Source: Candidatus Thiodictyon syntrophicum (GTDB lineage: Bacteria; Pseudomonadota; Gammaproteobacteria; Chromatiales; Chromatiaceae). From it: DNA of 64,000 nt. Position numbers and translations under genes: made by a program. The stretch spans positions 3,435,501 to 3,499,500 of the forward strand of contig NZ_CP020370.1 in NCBI RefSeq assembly GCF_002813775.1. The letters run 5' to 3'. A model generated the notes under the pieces. The model was not told the DNA's origin and did not search any database. It worked only from the letters and a program-made list of their open reading frames with translations. Of this stretch, positions 44,738 through 52,706 are shown piece after piece; the stretch's first letter is position 1, and each line of letters starts with the position of its first letter.

Positions 44738-45193
44738 ATGAAAGCAAATGATATCAGGGCTTGCGTCGGGGCGCGAAAATCCCAGGTGGTGGCGGCTATC
44801 ATGGGGTTATTTTTCAGTACGGCAGTATTGGCACTTACCCCCTTCGCGTATATTCAACTAACCGCCGAGATGATGCAGCATCGCGCCCAGGAGTACGAGC
44901 GCTTTGCCGTACTTGCGGTTAGGTTTCGGGACTCTCCCGCGGGCTGGCGGACAATGGAGACTGACCTCCACAGGCAGTCGGACGCGGAGATTGGGAAGCT
45001 CTATAGCCGTTACGGAGTCGACGAGAGGGAGTTCCTCTCTTATTACTCGGCGAATCCGCAGATTGTCGGAGCCTATCTGGACGCGAATCCGGACCAGCAA
45101 GAGCGTCTCCATGGCCTCCAGGAGCGCATGGAAAAGGCTTTGGCGGATTTCGAAGCGCAGAAAGCCAAGATCGGACCCGAGGCATTGCGTTGA
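44738..45193 (+). CDS. membrane-anchored helical protein
   Basis: A 151-residue protein with one membrane segment (VVAAIMGLFFSTAVLALTPFA) followed by charged helices (MMQHRAQEYERFAVLAVRFR; ERMEKALADFEAQKAKIG). Family not recognised. It overlaps the next gene by one base and lies 79 bases after the B12-type radical SAM gene. Confidence 0.65.
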   Translation: MKANDIRACVGARKSQVVAAIMGLFFSTAVLALTPFAYIQLTAEMMQHRAQEYERFAVLAVRFRDSPAGWRTMETDLHRQSDAEIGKLYSRYGVDEREFLSYYSANPQIVGAYLDANPDQQERLHGLQERMEKALADFEAQKAKIGPEALR

Positions 45194-46089
45194 TGGGATT
45201 CTCCGGCGCGATCGGCAACGCGATGGTCGTCCGTAAGCCATTTGCTGCAGGTCCCGGGTCCAGACCTTGGGAGGCCCACGGGTTGGCTGCGCGCCGTTGG
45301 CGGGTGCTTTGCCGGTTCTTGATCGCTTCGTTGCTCGTCGGTTCAGTTGACTGTGCCACGGCTCAGGGTCTCAGCGTCGAGCCGAACCCGGTGGATATGG
45401 GTCCGGTAGCCGCAGGATCCCGGCTTCAGGCGCGCCTTTCGGTGCGCAATGAGAGTGATCGGGTGCTCACTATCCTCGATTTGGAAAAAGGCTGCCACGT
45501 CATGGTCGATCTGCCGGACAGTGCAAAGCTCGCACCCGGAGCCGCGATGGTGCTGACCGTGACATGGGACGCGGATATGTCACTCGGGGTGAAGCAAACG
45601 CGCCTGTTCCTTCGGACTGACAGTCTCAGCGACCCGGAAGTCCCGGTGAATATAGTACACGATGTGCGAGACAGCGCTGCGCTGTTCCCGGCATCAGCGG
45701 TCCTGCGCGGCGGCGCCTGTCAGCGGGGAGAGCCCGTCTTTGTAGAACTCAGGCTGATAGGAGAAGCAGAGACGGACCTGAAAGAGATCAACGTCAGTGG
45801 GGTAGGGCTGCGGGCCTGGAGTGAGCCGTTGGACTCGCCAGGTAGACGGGGTTACCGCATCGGTGTGGCGCTTGAGAAGCTACGGTCTTTTGATGTGTCG
45901 ATGGAGGTGGTCACTCTGGAGATTGTTACGGCGGCGCACCGGCACTCTCTTGACCTGCCGGTTCTGGTGCTCTGCGAATCCCGTGAGCCCAGGCGCCCCG
46001 CTATTCTGCCAGAGCGGGAGAGAGTGCCCGCTGCGAATCGAGCACTCACGGATGGCGCCGTGTCTGCCGGCCGGGGGATCACGCCATGA
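45193..46089 (+). CDS. secreted DUF1573/ASH-like domain protein
   Basis: A 298-residue protein. After a 50-residue lead-in with a hydrophobic segment (FLIASLLVGSVDCATA) comes a DUF1573-like immunoglobulin domain: LSVEPNPVDMGPVAAGSR, LSVRNESDRVLTILDLEKGCH and LAPGAAMVLTVTWDAD. A second beta-rich region follows (AVLRGGACQRGEPVFVELRL). DUF1573 proteins are periplasmic or surface proteins of unclear role. The gene overlaps both neighbours (one base and four bases). Confidence 0.8.
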   Translation: MGFSGAIGNAMVVRKPFAAGPGSRPWEAHGLAARRWRVLCRFLIASLLVGSVDCATAQGLSVEPNPVDMGPVAAGSRLQARLSVRNESDRVLTILDLEKGCHVMVDLPDSAKLAPGAAMVLTVTWDADMSLGVKQTRLFLRTDSLSDPEVPVNIVHDVRDSAALFPASAVLRGGACQRGEPVFVELRLIGEAETDLKEINVSGVGLRAWSEPLDSPGRRGYRIGVALEKLRSFDVSMEVVTLEIVTAAHRHSLDLPVLVLCESREPRRPAILPERERVPAANRALTDGAVSAGRGITP

Positions 46090-47063
46090 GTTTACCGTTG
46101 GGGGCGATGTTTCAAGCGGTTCAACATAGGTCGAGTCAGGTTCGCAAGAACGTTTTCGCAGCGGGTATGCGACGGATTGCGTTTATTCTCTTGCTCGTCT
46201 CAGGCGCGATGGCGCACGGCGAGACCAGTCAAATGCCGCTGGCCGGGCTGTTTGCGTTTACGGCCTACCCGGTGGACAACTGGGAACTGTTCGTCTGGGA
46301 ACCGGCGTCACGGAAACCCCCTCGACAACTGACACACACACCGTTCGACGAGAAGTCCCCGGCGATTTCGGTTGATCGTAAACATATTGCTTTTGCAACC
46401 ACGGAAGGTGAAATTTTGGTCCATGCACTGGATACCGGGGACACAGTGCGCATCTCACCACGGATGCCCGGGGCCTGGGATTCCCCGAGCTACGCCCCGG
46501 ATGGCCGGCGACTGGCCGCGGTCTATCTTCCGCCCGGCAGCGCGGATCGGGCGGAGTTGGCCATTCTGTCCCTCGGGGGGGAACCGCCGCAATTTCCGCT
46601 GAAGCAGTTCGGTCCTCAGTACGCGCCGTCCTGGTCTCCCGACGGTCGACAACTCGCTTTTGGCTACGGGCACTGCTCCAATGCGTGCGGGCGTGTCATT
46701 CAAGAGCCCTGGACTTTGGACATGGTTCGCGGCAATGCCCGGCAGGTACTGCTGGGCGGGGCCTACGCTTATGATTTTAACTGGAGTCCTGACAGCAACC
46801 GGCTCGTTTTTGCCCGCAACGAAGAGCTTAGTCATATCCTGATGTACTACGATTTCACTGCTCAGAGGGTAACGCCTCTTGCCGCCGGTGATGAGCTGAG
46901 CGATTCGCCCTGCTTTAGCCCGGACGGGCGAAGCATTGCCTTTCTGTCCAGCCGTGATGGTTCCCGTGCGCTATGGGTATTCGATCTGACTTCCGGCGTC
47001 AGCGTGCGTATCACCCCCCCTCTGAACACACAGTACGGCTTTCAAGACTTCGCTTGGCGTTGA
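46086..47063 (+). CDS. TolB-like beta-propeller (PD40) secreted protein
   Basis: A 325-residue protein with a hydrophobic segment at about 30-46 (RIAFILLLVSGAMAHGET) and five or six PD40 blades: DSPSYAPDGRRLAAVYLPPG, APSWSPDGRQLAFGYG, DFNWSPDSNRLVFARNEE, SDSPCFSPDGRSIAFLSSRDG. The ATG at 46086 overlaps the upstream stop; an ATG at 46167 would place the signal peptide at the N terminus and is a fair alternative. Probably a periplasmic protein-interaction propeller. Confidence 0.82.
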   Translation: MSLPLGAMFQAVQHRSSQVRKNVFAAGMRRIAFILLLVSGAMAHGETSQMPLAGLFAFTAYPVDNWELFVWEPASRKPPRQLTHTPFDEKSPAISVDRKHIAFATTEGEILVHALDTGDTVRISPRMPGAWDSPSYAPDGRRLAAVYLPPGSADRAELAILSLGGEPPQFPLKQFGPQYAPSWSPDGRQLAFGYGHCSNACGRVIQEPWTLDMVRGNARQVLLGGAYAYDFNWSPDSNRLVFARNEELSHILMYYDFTAQRVTPLAAGDELSDSPCFSPDGRSIAFLSSRDGSRALWVFDLTSGVSVRITPPLNTQYGFQDFAWR

Positions 47064-47083
47064 TTAAGAGAGGAGACCCGATT

Positions 47084-48217
47084 ATGTCTGCCGGCTTTAC
47101 TATCTCACTGTTCGCGTCGCTGGTGTTATCAGGCTGGATGCTGAGTGCACCCGCGCCCGCCGCGTCGCAATCACTTCCTGCCGGGGATGCTGGGCAGATC
47201 TTTGGTTCCCTCAGCATCGGGAAGCCTGTTTTTAATCCCGCGGCGGGAGAGGCGATGGACCTGTCCCTAGGGCTAAAGAGATCGGGCAGAGTGACGCTGC
47301 GTGTCTTCGATGCGCAATGGCGCGAGGTTGCGGTCCCCGTCCAGGACGCTGACTTGGGGGCAGGACCACACAAGTTGTCCTGGGACGGGCACGACGCCGA
47401 TGCCGCCATCGTGCCCAACGAAGCTTACTTTTTTACAGTTGAGGTTGTCGGTGCCGATGGAAGCACCGAGATCTACGACCCGACGGCCTTCTCGGGGGGG
47501 ATAGAGAGCGATATCTCAGAGGCGGAGTTGGACCGCCTTCAAGGCACATTTCACTATCGGCTTCCTGGACCCGCGCGGGTCAATATCCGGATTGGGCTTG
47601 AATCTGGCCCCCTTCTACTCACTCTCGTTGACTGGGAGCCCCGGACCTCCGGGCAGATCAGCGAATATTGGGATGGGCGAGATCGAGACGGGCTGCTTGA
47701 CCTGTACGAACATCCAAAACGCAAGATCATCATCACCTGTTTTACCTTGCCCGACAACAGCGTCATTACGATTGGCAACGCCGATCGCGCCGTCGTGAAC
47801 GATGTCCCGGCCAGCCCCCGGGCGCTGAAGCCCGACCGGACAATCATCAATGCGCGTTCCGGAAAGGAATCGCCTCATTATCGTCTGAGTCGACAGCTCG
47901 ACCGGTCCCCGAACCTGCGGGTAGAGTTCAAGAGCCTTGAGGAAGTGATAAACGGGGTGTCGGTCATCACGGGCCGCACGATCGTGAATCTGGATATGGA
48001 CGAACGTAGCAAACGCGATTTCGTTAATTCAAAATTCGAGATTGTGTTCTTCTTGGACGGTCAATTCCTGGCGGAAGAAGAGGCCGGCTTTATACCCTAT
48101 AATTGGACTTGGGACACGACGCAGCACGCGCCTGGCGATCACCATCTTACCGTGAACCTGTCAACCGTCACCGACCAGATCGGCGTGGCCAGCAAACGCA
48201 TACGCATCGTTCGCTGA
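47084..48217 (+). CDS. secreted FlgD-like Ig-module protein
   Basis: A 377-residue protein with a signal peptide (ISLFASLVLSGWMLSAPAPAA) and FlgD-type Ig modules: SGRVTLRVFDAQWREV with LSWDGHDADAAIVPNEAYFF, and PARVNIRIGL with ISEYWDGRDRDGLLDLYE. A third beta domain ends WDTTQHAPGDHHLTVNLSTV. The same module type closes the PKD protein at 26864-30664, which supports treating the two ends of the block as one system. GAGAGGAG precedes the start. It is the last gene of the co-directional block. Confidence 0.78.
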   Translation: MSAGFTISLFASLVLSGWMLSAPAPAASQSLPAGDAGQIFGSLSIGKPVFNPAAGEAMDLSLGLKRSGRVTLRVFDAQWREVAVPVQDADLGAGPHKLSWDGHDADAAIVPNEAYFFTVEVVGADGSTEIYDPTAFSGGIESDISEAELDRLQGTFHYRLPGPARVNIRIGLESGPLLLTLVDWEPRTSGQISEYWDGRDRDGLLDLYEHPKRKIIITCFTLPDNSVITIGNADRAVVNDVPASPRALKPDRTIINARSGKESPHYRLSRQLDRSPNLRVEFKSLEEVINGVSVITGRTIVNLDMDERSKRDFVNSKFEIVFFLDGQFLAEEEAGFIPYNWTWDTTQHAPGDHHLTVNLSTVTDQIGVASKRIRIVR

Positions 48218-48321
48218 TCGAAGCCGTGACGCGCGGCCTTGCTCGTACCCGGGCGTCGCCATCCGGATGCGGCGAACCCGTCGGTGCGCCGCGGTCGTGC
48301 CTGGCGGCCCCGCATTCACGG

Positions 48322-48380
48322 CCTTGATCATTATTCCGGCCACCTCGAGCAAGGGCCGGTGGCCGGAGTTATGATCAAGG
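48322..48380. terminator. long hairpin between convergent operons
   Basis: Arms 48322-48344 and 48358-48380 pair over 23 bases with two mismatches and a 13-base loop. The core is CCTTGATCAT and CCGGCCACC. There is no T-run, so this is either a bidirectional transcription block or a REP-type element; a half copy is at 3599-3620. Confidence 0.5.
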
Positions 48381-48386
48381 TCGCAT

Positions 48387-48875
48387 TCACCTCCTGGATA
48401 TCCCAGTGATTTCCAGGAGTGTCGTGTCGCCGGCACGGCGCAGCTGTATACCGCGAGCATCGATACCAGTAACACGCCAGCCGGCGACCCAATCGCTCAA
48501 CTCCACAGTCCAATCGCGCCCAGTCTCGGCATCATGCAGGCGCGCCTGAGCGATACCTGGAGCAACGACCACATAACGCAGCGTGATCGCCGTGGGGAAG
48601 TTCTTCAACCGAGCGTCCATGGCGCGTGTTGCAGACGCGGGCGAAGCCTCGGGGCGACGCGAGGGTGCGAACAGCGGCTTTGCTGCAACCTGTTCAAACA
48701 ACTCGGCGGGAGGCATTTTCGGGAGGGACACAATGTTCGTCGCACGCGGGGGGGGCAGAAGGGTCGCCGGCATCACACAAGGCTCCGTCATCATGCGACA
48801 GGGCCATAGCCAGCATTCCGCTGCAACCAGAAGCGCCAACCATCCACAGGTGATGACGAGGGCGCGGCGGGTCAT
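48387..48875 (-). CDS. GspC/GspN-like general secretion protein
   Basis: A 162-residue protein with one membrane segment (ALVITCGWLALLVAAECWLW). It has a linker with the LFEQVAAKPLFAPSRRP phrase typical of GspC/GspN-type subunits and a small beta domain (ITLRYVVVAPGIAQARLHD, GWRVTGIDARGIQLRRAGD) like the GspC homology region or PilP. The start at 48875 overlaps the end of the GspM-like gene by four bases. It should bridge the inner-membrane platform to the secretin. Confidence 0.65.
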   Translation of the reverse strand: MTRRALVITCGWLALLVAAECWLWPCRMMTEPCVMPATLLPPPRATNIVSLPKMPPAELFEQVAAKPLFAPSRRPEASPASATRAMDARLKNFPTAITLRYVVVAPGIAQARLHDAETGRDWTVELSDWVAGWRVTGIDARGIQLRRAGDTTLLEITGISRR

Positions 48876-49441
48876 GGCTTTATCCAATAGCCGACGAGAT
48901 CCATCTGGATGGCGAGCATGCGTCTTGGTTGTTCTGTCCCCGTTCCCGGTCGGCTGTCGGCAGCACTTACGATCAGGTTCTCGACCGTTACCGGGGGACT
49001 GCCCCACTCGATGCTCCTTAATATCGAGACAAGTGCCTGCTCGTCACCCCTGACGTCTGCACGCAGTACGAGCCGAAGTTGCTCCCCCTCTGCAACACTC
49101 GGAAGTGACTGGGTTCTCGTCAGCTCAGCCTGAGCGCGCAGGACAGATTGCTTCAGTGCCTCGACCAGCCAGAGCGCAGCCCCGTCCGACGTATCCGCAT
49201 CAAGGAAGAGACCGCTTGCCTGCAGTCGCTTCTGTGTCTCCTGCCAGCGTTGCTCCAGATACGGCCGTTCTGCATTTATCTGCACGGCGCATGCCAATTC
49301 ACTTCCCTTACTCAGGATAGCTGCACGCAACGCTGCCATTTCATCCAACCACAATAGCATCAGCCCAGCAGCAATCATCAGCGTCAAGGTGACACCGATT
49401 CGCAACATATACACCGACGGCGTAGTCCTACTCGCCCCCAT
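48872..49441 (-). CDS. GspM-like secretion protein
   Basis: A 189-residue protein with one N-terminal membrane segment (IGVTLTLMIAAGLMLLWLDE) and a coiled-coil then alpha/beta periplasmic domain (VRGDEQALVSILRSIEWGSP, PRRMLAIQMDLVGYW) as in GspM/PilO. The start at 49441 overlaps the GspL-like gene by 14 bases. It works with GspL in the inner-membrane platform. Confidence 0.65.
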   Translation of the reverse strand: MGASRTTPSVYMLRIGVTLTLMIAAGLMLLWLDEMAALRAAILSKGSELACAVQINAERPYLEQRWQETQKRLQASGLFLDADTSDGAALWLVEALKQSVLRAQAELTRTQSLPSVAEGEQLRLVLRADVRGDEQALVSILRSIEWGSPPVTVENLIVSAADSRPGTGTEQPRRMLAIQMDLVGYWIKP

Positions 49442-49955
49442 GGTACTCGAAGTCGGCAATAAAATGGATACTTGAATAGGGGGAGTCACGGGTCGGTAGT
49501 AACGGCGCATATAATGATACGCGGGCGAACATTGCTGAATATTCCAAGCGGTCGCGTAGACCAAGAGGATTCCGAGCCCGCCCCTGAAGGACCAATGTGT
49601 CTCGCTGGATCGTCAGCGTCTGGAGCCAGGCATCGTCGGGAAACAGGTCAGTGAGTTCCAGCAGGGTCTCAGCGCGGGTTCGCATGGCGGAGCGCTCGAT
49701 AAGCCGATTCGTAATCAGTTGTTCGCGCTCGCCGAGGCGCTTGGCGAGAGTCTGCACAGTTTGTGTCTCGGGGGCTAAGATCGCCGCCCGGGCGGATAAC
49801 GCGTGGAGAGTCGACTGTAGCCGGATCAGCGGAAGCACCAAGGCGAGAACGAACAGGGAGGTGGCCAGCAACCCAAAAACGAGGTTGATTGCCCAGTCTC
49901 GGGATCGCCGCTGCGATGCACCCGGAGGTTCGGACACGCAAGGACGATTCATCAA
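49428..49955 (-). CDS. GspL/PilN-like protein lacking the cytoplasmic domain
   Basis: A 175-residue protein: membrane segment LVFGLLATSLFVLALVLPLI, coiled coil (LAKRLGEREQLITNRLIER), then a ferredoxin-like periplasmic domain with LLELTDLFPDDAWLQTLTIQ and the LQGRARNP phrase of PilN/GspL. Full GspL has an additional ATPase-like cytoplasmic domain of about 230 residues that is missing here; no such frame lies upstream. It is either a PilN-type subunit or a truncated GspL. Confidence 0.65.
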   Translation of the reverse strand: MMNRPCVSEPPGASQRRSRDWAINLVFGLLATSLFVLALVLPLIRLQSTLHALSARAAILAPETQTVQTLAKRLGEREQLITNRLIERSAMRTRAETLLELTDLFPDDAWLQTLTIQRDTLVLQGRARNPLGLRDRLEYSAMFARVSLYAPLLPTRDSPYSSIHFIADFEYHGGE

Positions 49956-50120
49956 GAACAGTGCAAACTGGTGCCGCTCAAGCCATCGCGTTACACAAGT
50001 CTGTAACGTATTGATCTAACGAGGAGATCATTACCTGGCGTGTCGTAGACAATGCTAACGGCTTACGGACTTGTGTGGCGCGATGCGTTCAAGCGGTTCG
50101 TGGTGCGCGGGCTATCAATG

Positions 50121-50708
50121 TCAGCGGCGGCGTGGATGACGCAGGCCGAATATCAGCCAGGGAGCAATAAGTAACCAAGGCAGTGGTGCGGGGATGGCTC
50201 GTTCTTCGGTTCGTACGTTGGCCACGGTGACGACGGAGGTGACGTCGCTATCAGCGGGTAGAGCCGCAAGTTGAAACTGCAGACCCAAGGTCAAGCCGGA
50301 CAGCGAGGTTAAGTCAAACGCAATAGTACCGGACCCGGCATTCCCGGTGTAGAACTCGAAGGGTGCGCTGCTCAAACCCGTTACGGCATTAAAGACGAAG
50401 GCGCCGAATTCATCGTCGTTGCCTGAAGGCTCCGTGAACTGGTAATCGAAGACCAAGAACACCTGGTTGCCGGGGACGATCAAGTCAGGACCGCCCGTTA
50501 CTGGGTCGTTGTACAGTAGAACAGGGGACAGCGACGGGTCTTCTCTCATCACGGCTGAGACTCCGCCACTTAGGATATCCACCGATGCGTCTTTGGTGAA
50601 ATCGGACAGCGAGATCGGCCCAGCCACCACGCTTGGGACCAACACGAAAAGTGACGCAGCGCACACGCAACCAAGGACGGCGTCAACACCAACATTCCTT
50701 CTAGACAT
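50121..50708 (-). CDS. PEP-CTERM-like exported protein
   Basis: A 195-residue secreted protein: signal peptide (VLGCVCAASLFVLVPSVVAG), a beta-rich middle (VFLVFDYQFTEPSGNDDEFG, GSGTIAFDLTSLSGLTLGL) and a C-terminal sorting-like tail of PAPLP, a hydrophobic helix (WLLIAPWLIFGL) and RHPRRR. This matches the PEP-CTERM layout with a variant of the PEP box. Such tails are processed by exosortase; no exosortase gene is in the window. Start at 50708 with GGAG upstream. Confidence 0.7.
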   Translation of the reverse strand: MSRRNVGVDAVLGCVCAASLFVLVPSVVAGPISLSDFTKDASVDILSGGVSAVMREDPSLSPVLLYNDPVTGGPDLIVPGNQVFLVFDYQFTEPSGNDDEFGAFVFNAVTGLSSAPFEFYTGNAGSGTIAFDLTSLSGLTLGLQFQLAALPADSDVTSVVTVANVRTEERAIPAPLPWLLIAPWLIFGLRHPRRR

Positions 50709-50833
50709 CACTTTGATCTCCGAAAAAATAGGCTATGTCCGCGTTGGCTATTGGTCACCAACAGCAAGTTTGAACGCTCCCAACCGGCGCCCAGCTTACG
50801 ATACTCGTCAAACTCGTCGATGGCAATACTCGG

Positions 50834-51172
50834 CTAGGTGGAGTCGCCCCCAGGCGGGACCGGTTCACCCTGCAGCGCCGCGAGGCTCTTCAGGCGCAGG
50901 TGCAGGGCCGCCTTCGCCAGCAGGTGCGCGCTGACCGGGGCGGTGATGAAGAGGAACAGGGTAACCAACACTTCGTGCAGGCTCAGTCCCGTACCGCGGG
51001 TGCTGAACCAGAGGGCGGAGGCCAGGAGCAGGCTGCCCACACCCAGGGTAGTGGCCTTGGTGGGTGCGTGCAGGCGCGTATAGAAGTCCGGGAGACGCAG
51101 CAGCCCCAGGGCGCCGATGAAGGTGAAGAGGGCGCCGGCGAGGATCAGGATGGAGACCAGGAGTTCAATCAC
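50834..51172 (-). CDS. mrpG: Na+/H+ antiporter subunit G
   Basis: A 112-residue membrane protein from a GTG at 51172: LLVSILILAGALFTFIGALG, RLPDFYTRLHAPTKATTLG, and the third segment LHEVLVTLFLFITAPVSAH. This is the standard MrpG/PhaG pattern with three membrane helices. It is the last gene of the Mrp operon, eleven bases after mrpF. Confidence 0.92.
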   Translation of the reverse strand: MIELLVSILILAGALFTFIGALGLLRLPDFYTRLHAPTKATTLGVGSLLLASALWFSTRGTGLSLHEVLVTLFLFITAPVSAHLLAKAALHLRLKSLAALQGEPVPPGGDST

Positions 51173-51183
51173 GTCTTGCGCAC

Positions 51184-51459
51184 CTATTCGATGATGTCGC
51201 CGCGCAGCAGGTATTTGCACAGGGCGACGGTCCCGACGAAGCCCATCAGGGCAATCAGGATAGCGGCCTCGAAATACAATGCGCTGCCCTGCTGGATACC
51301 GAACAGCACCAGCATCGCGATGGCCGTCACGGCGAGGGTATCGAGTGCCAGGATGCGGTCCGGGGCACTGGGGCCGATCAGCAGCCGCCACAGGGTGAGG
51401 GCGAAGGCACCGCCGACCAGTGCGAAGGCGATGGGGATGGCGATGGCGATGCTCAGCAT
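51184..51459 (-). CDS. mrpF: Na+/H+ antiporter subunit F
   Basis: A 91-residue protein with three membrane helices and the conserved GPSAPDRILALDTL loop after the first helix; ends VALCKYLLRGDIIE. It overlaps mrpE by seven bases. Accessory subunit of the Mrp complex. Confidence 0.93.
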   Translation of the reverse strand: MLSIAIAIPIAFALVGGAFALTLWRLLIGPSAPDRILALDTLAVTAIAMLVLFGIQQGSALYFEAAILIALMGFVGTVALCKYLLRGDIIE

Positions 51460-51947
51460 GGGTCGAATACCTGTCGCAACGGGGCCTCGTAACGGGCCTT
51501 GATGGTGGCGATCAGCGCGGCCGGGTCGTCCAGGTCCAGGGCGTGGACCAGCAGGGTGCGCCGGTCCGGGCTGAGCAGGGCGGAAACCGTGCCCGGGGTC
51601 AAGCAGATGGTGTTGGCCAACAGGCTGATGGCCAGCTCGGAGCTGAGATCGAGTGGAATTGCGACGAATCCGGGCCTCAAGCGCGTCGGCCCGCGCAGGA
51701 TCAGCCAGGCCACCACCAGGTTGGCGGCGAGGATGTCATAGAGCACCAGGGCGCCGAAGCGCAGCAGGGTCAGCGGGCGGCGCATCGGCGAGCGCTCCGG
51801 CCAGAAGCGCCGACTGAAGAGCGGGATCGTAAAGCCCAGGAAGATCCCCAGCAGGACCTGACCCGGGGCCAGGCCGTTCACCAGCAGGAGCCAGACCGCG
51901 GTCAGGGTGAGGGTCAGGATGGGGTGGGGCAGGAGTCGGGGTATCAC
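51453..51947 (-). CDS. mrpE: Na+/H+ antiporter subunit E
   Basis: A 164-residue membrane protein from a GTG at 51947: LTLTLTAVWLLLVNGLAPGQ, FGALVLYDILAANLVVAWLI, LLANTICLTPGTVSA and the D-D-P-A-x-L end. This matches MrpE/MnhE. The start lies two bases before the end of the inserted coiled-coil gene, so the insert is transcribed with the operon. Confidence 0.92.
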   Translation of the reverse strand: MIPRLLPHPILTLTLTAVWLLLVNGLAPGQVLLGIFLGFTIPLFSRRFWPERSPMRRPLTLLRFGALVLYDILAANLVVAWLILRGPTRLRPGFVAIPLDLSSELAISLLANTICLTPGTVSALLSPDRRTLLVHALDLDDPAALIATIKARYEAPLRQVFDPC

Positions 51948-51948
51948 G

Positions 51949-52644
51949 TCAATAGACCCGCGGCTGAAACCCATCGGGGACATCGAGCGTGAAGACCTGA
52001 TCCTGAATGCGTGCGACATAGAAGCCCTCGCGCAGGACCCGCTCGCGCAGCGCGGGCGTCAGGTCCACCGCCGCCAGGATGCCGTATAGCCGCTTGTCGC
52101 GATGCTCGGGAAAGAACTCGCGAAACCGCCGTAACAGGTCCCGTAACTGCGTAATCGCCTCCTCGCGCAAATGGCTCTTCACCTCGACCACATAGGCGGC
52201 ATTGACGGGACCGTTGGCGTAGGCCAGGACGTCGAGTTCCAGATGTCGGCCCTCTTTGGTGACGCGCACACTCGGGCTTACGACCTCCATGCCGAAGCGT
52301 TCGTGCAGCAGCCGCTCCATCGAGGGTAACGCCAGCCCCTCGGTGAAGCTGCCGAATTTCTCGCCCAGGCCGCCGATCTGTTTGCCCAGTTCCTTGATCT
52401 GCTTGTCGGTCTTGCGCCGCTCGCGGGCGGCCTCCTGAAACAGGCGCGCCGTCTCCTGAGACCGTCGCTCGGTCTCCTGAGACCGTCGCTCGGCCTCCTG
52501 GGACCGTCGCTCGGCCTCCTGGGACCATCGCTCGGCCTCCTGGGACCTTCGTTCGGCTTCTTCTTGTGCCTTCTTTTGGGCCTCCTTTTGTGCCGCGACC
52601 AGTTCGTGCAACAAGGCCCATACGTCGTCGGGAGTCGTGACCAT
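51949..52644 (-). CDS. coiled-coil PD-(D/E)XK-like (DUF3782) protein inside the mrp operon
   Basis: A 231-residue protein. Residues about 20-75 are a heptad coiled coil made of RSQEAE units (21-base DNA repeat, 52455-52560). The C-terminal domain is nuclease-like: HLELDVLAYANGPVNAAYVVEVKSHL carries Asp (LDV) and E-x-K (EVK) of the PD-(D/E)XK fold. Start at 52644; longer upstream frames lack the family start. It sits between mrpD and mrpE, has no counterpart in known Mrp systems, and is probably an accessory insertion. Confidence 0.8.
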   Translation of the reverse strand: MVTTPDDVWALLHELVAAQKEAQKKAQEEAERRSQEAERWSQEAERRSQEAERRSQETERRSQETARLFQEAARERRKTDKQIKELGKQIGGLGEKFGSFTEGLALPSMERLLHERFGMEVVSPSVRVTKEGRHLELDVLAYANGPVNAAYVVEVKSHLREEAITQLRDLLRRFREFFPEHRDKRLYGILAAVDLTPALRERVLREGFYVARIQDQVFTLDVPDGFQPRVY

Positions 52645-52706
52645 GGGTTGGTCCCTCCGGTGATGTCGATGACGAGAGTATAGAGGCTGCGCAACCATTG
52701 CGATGA

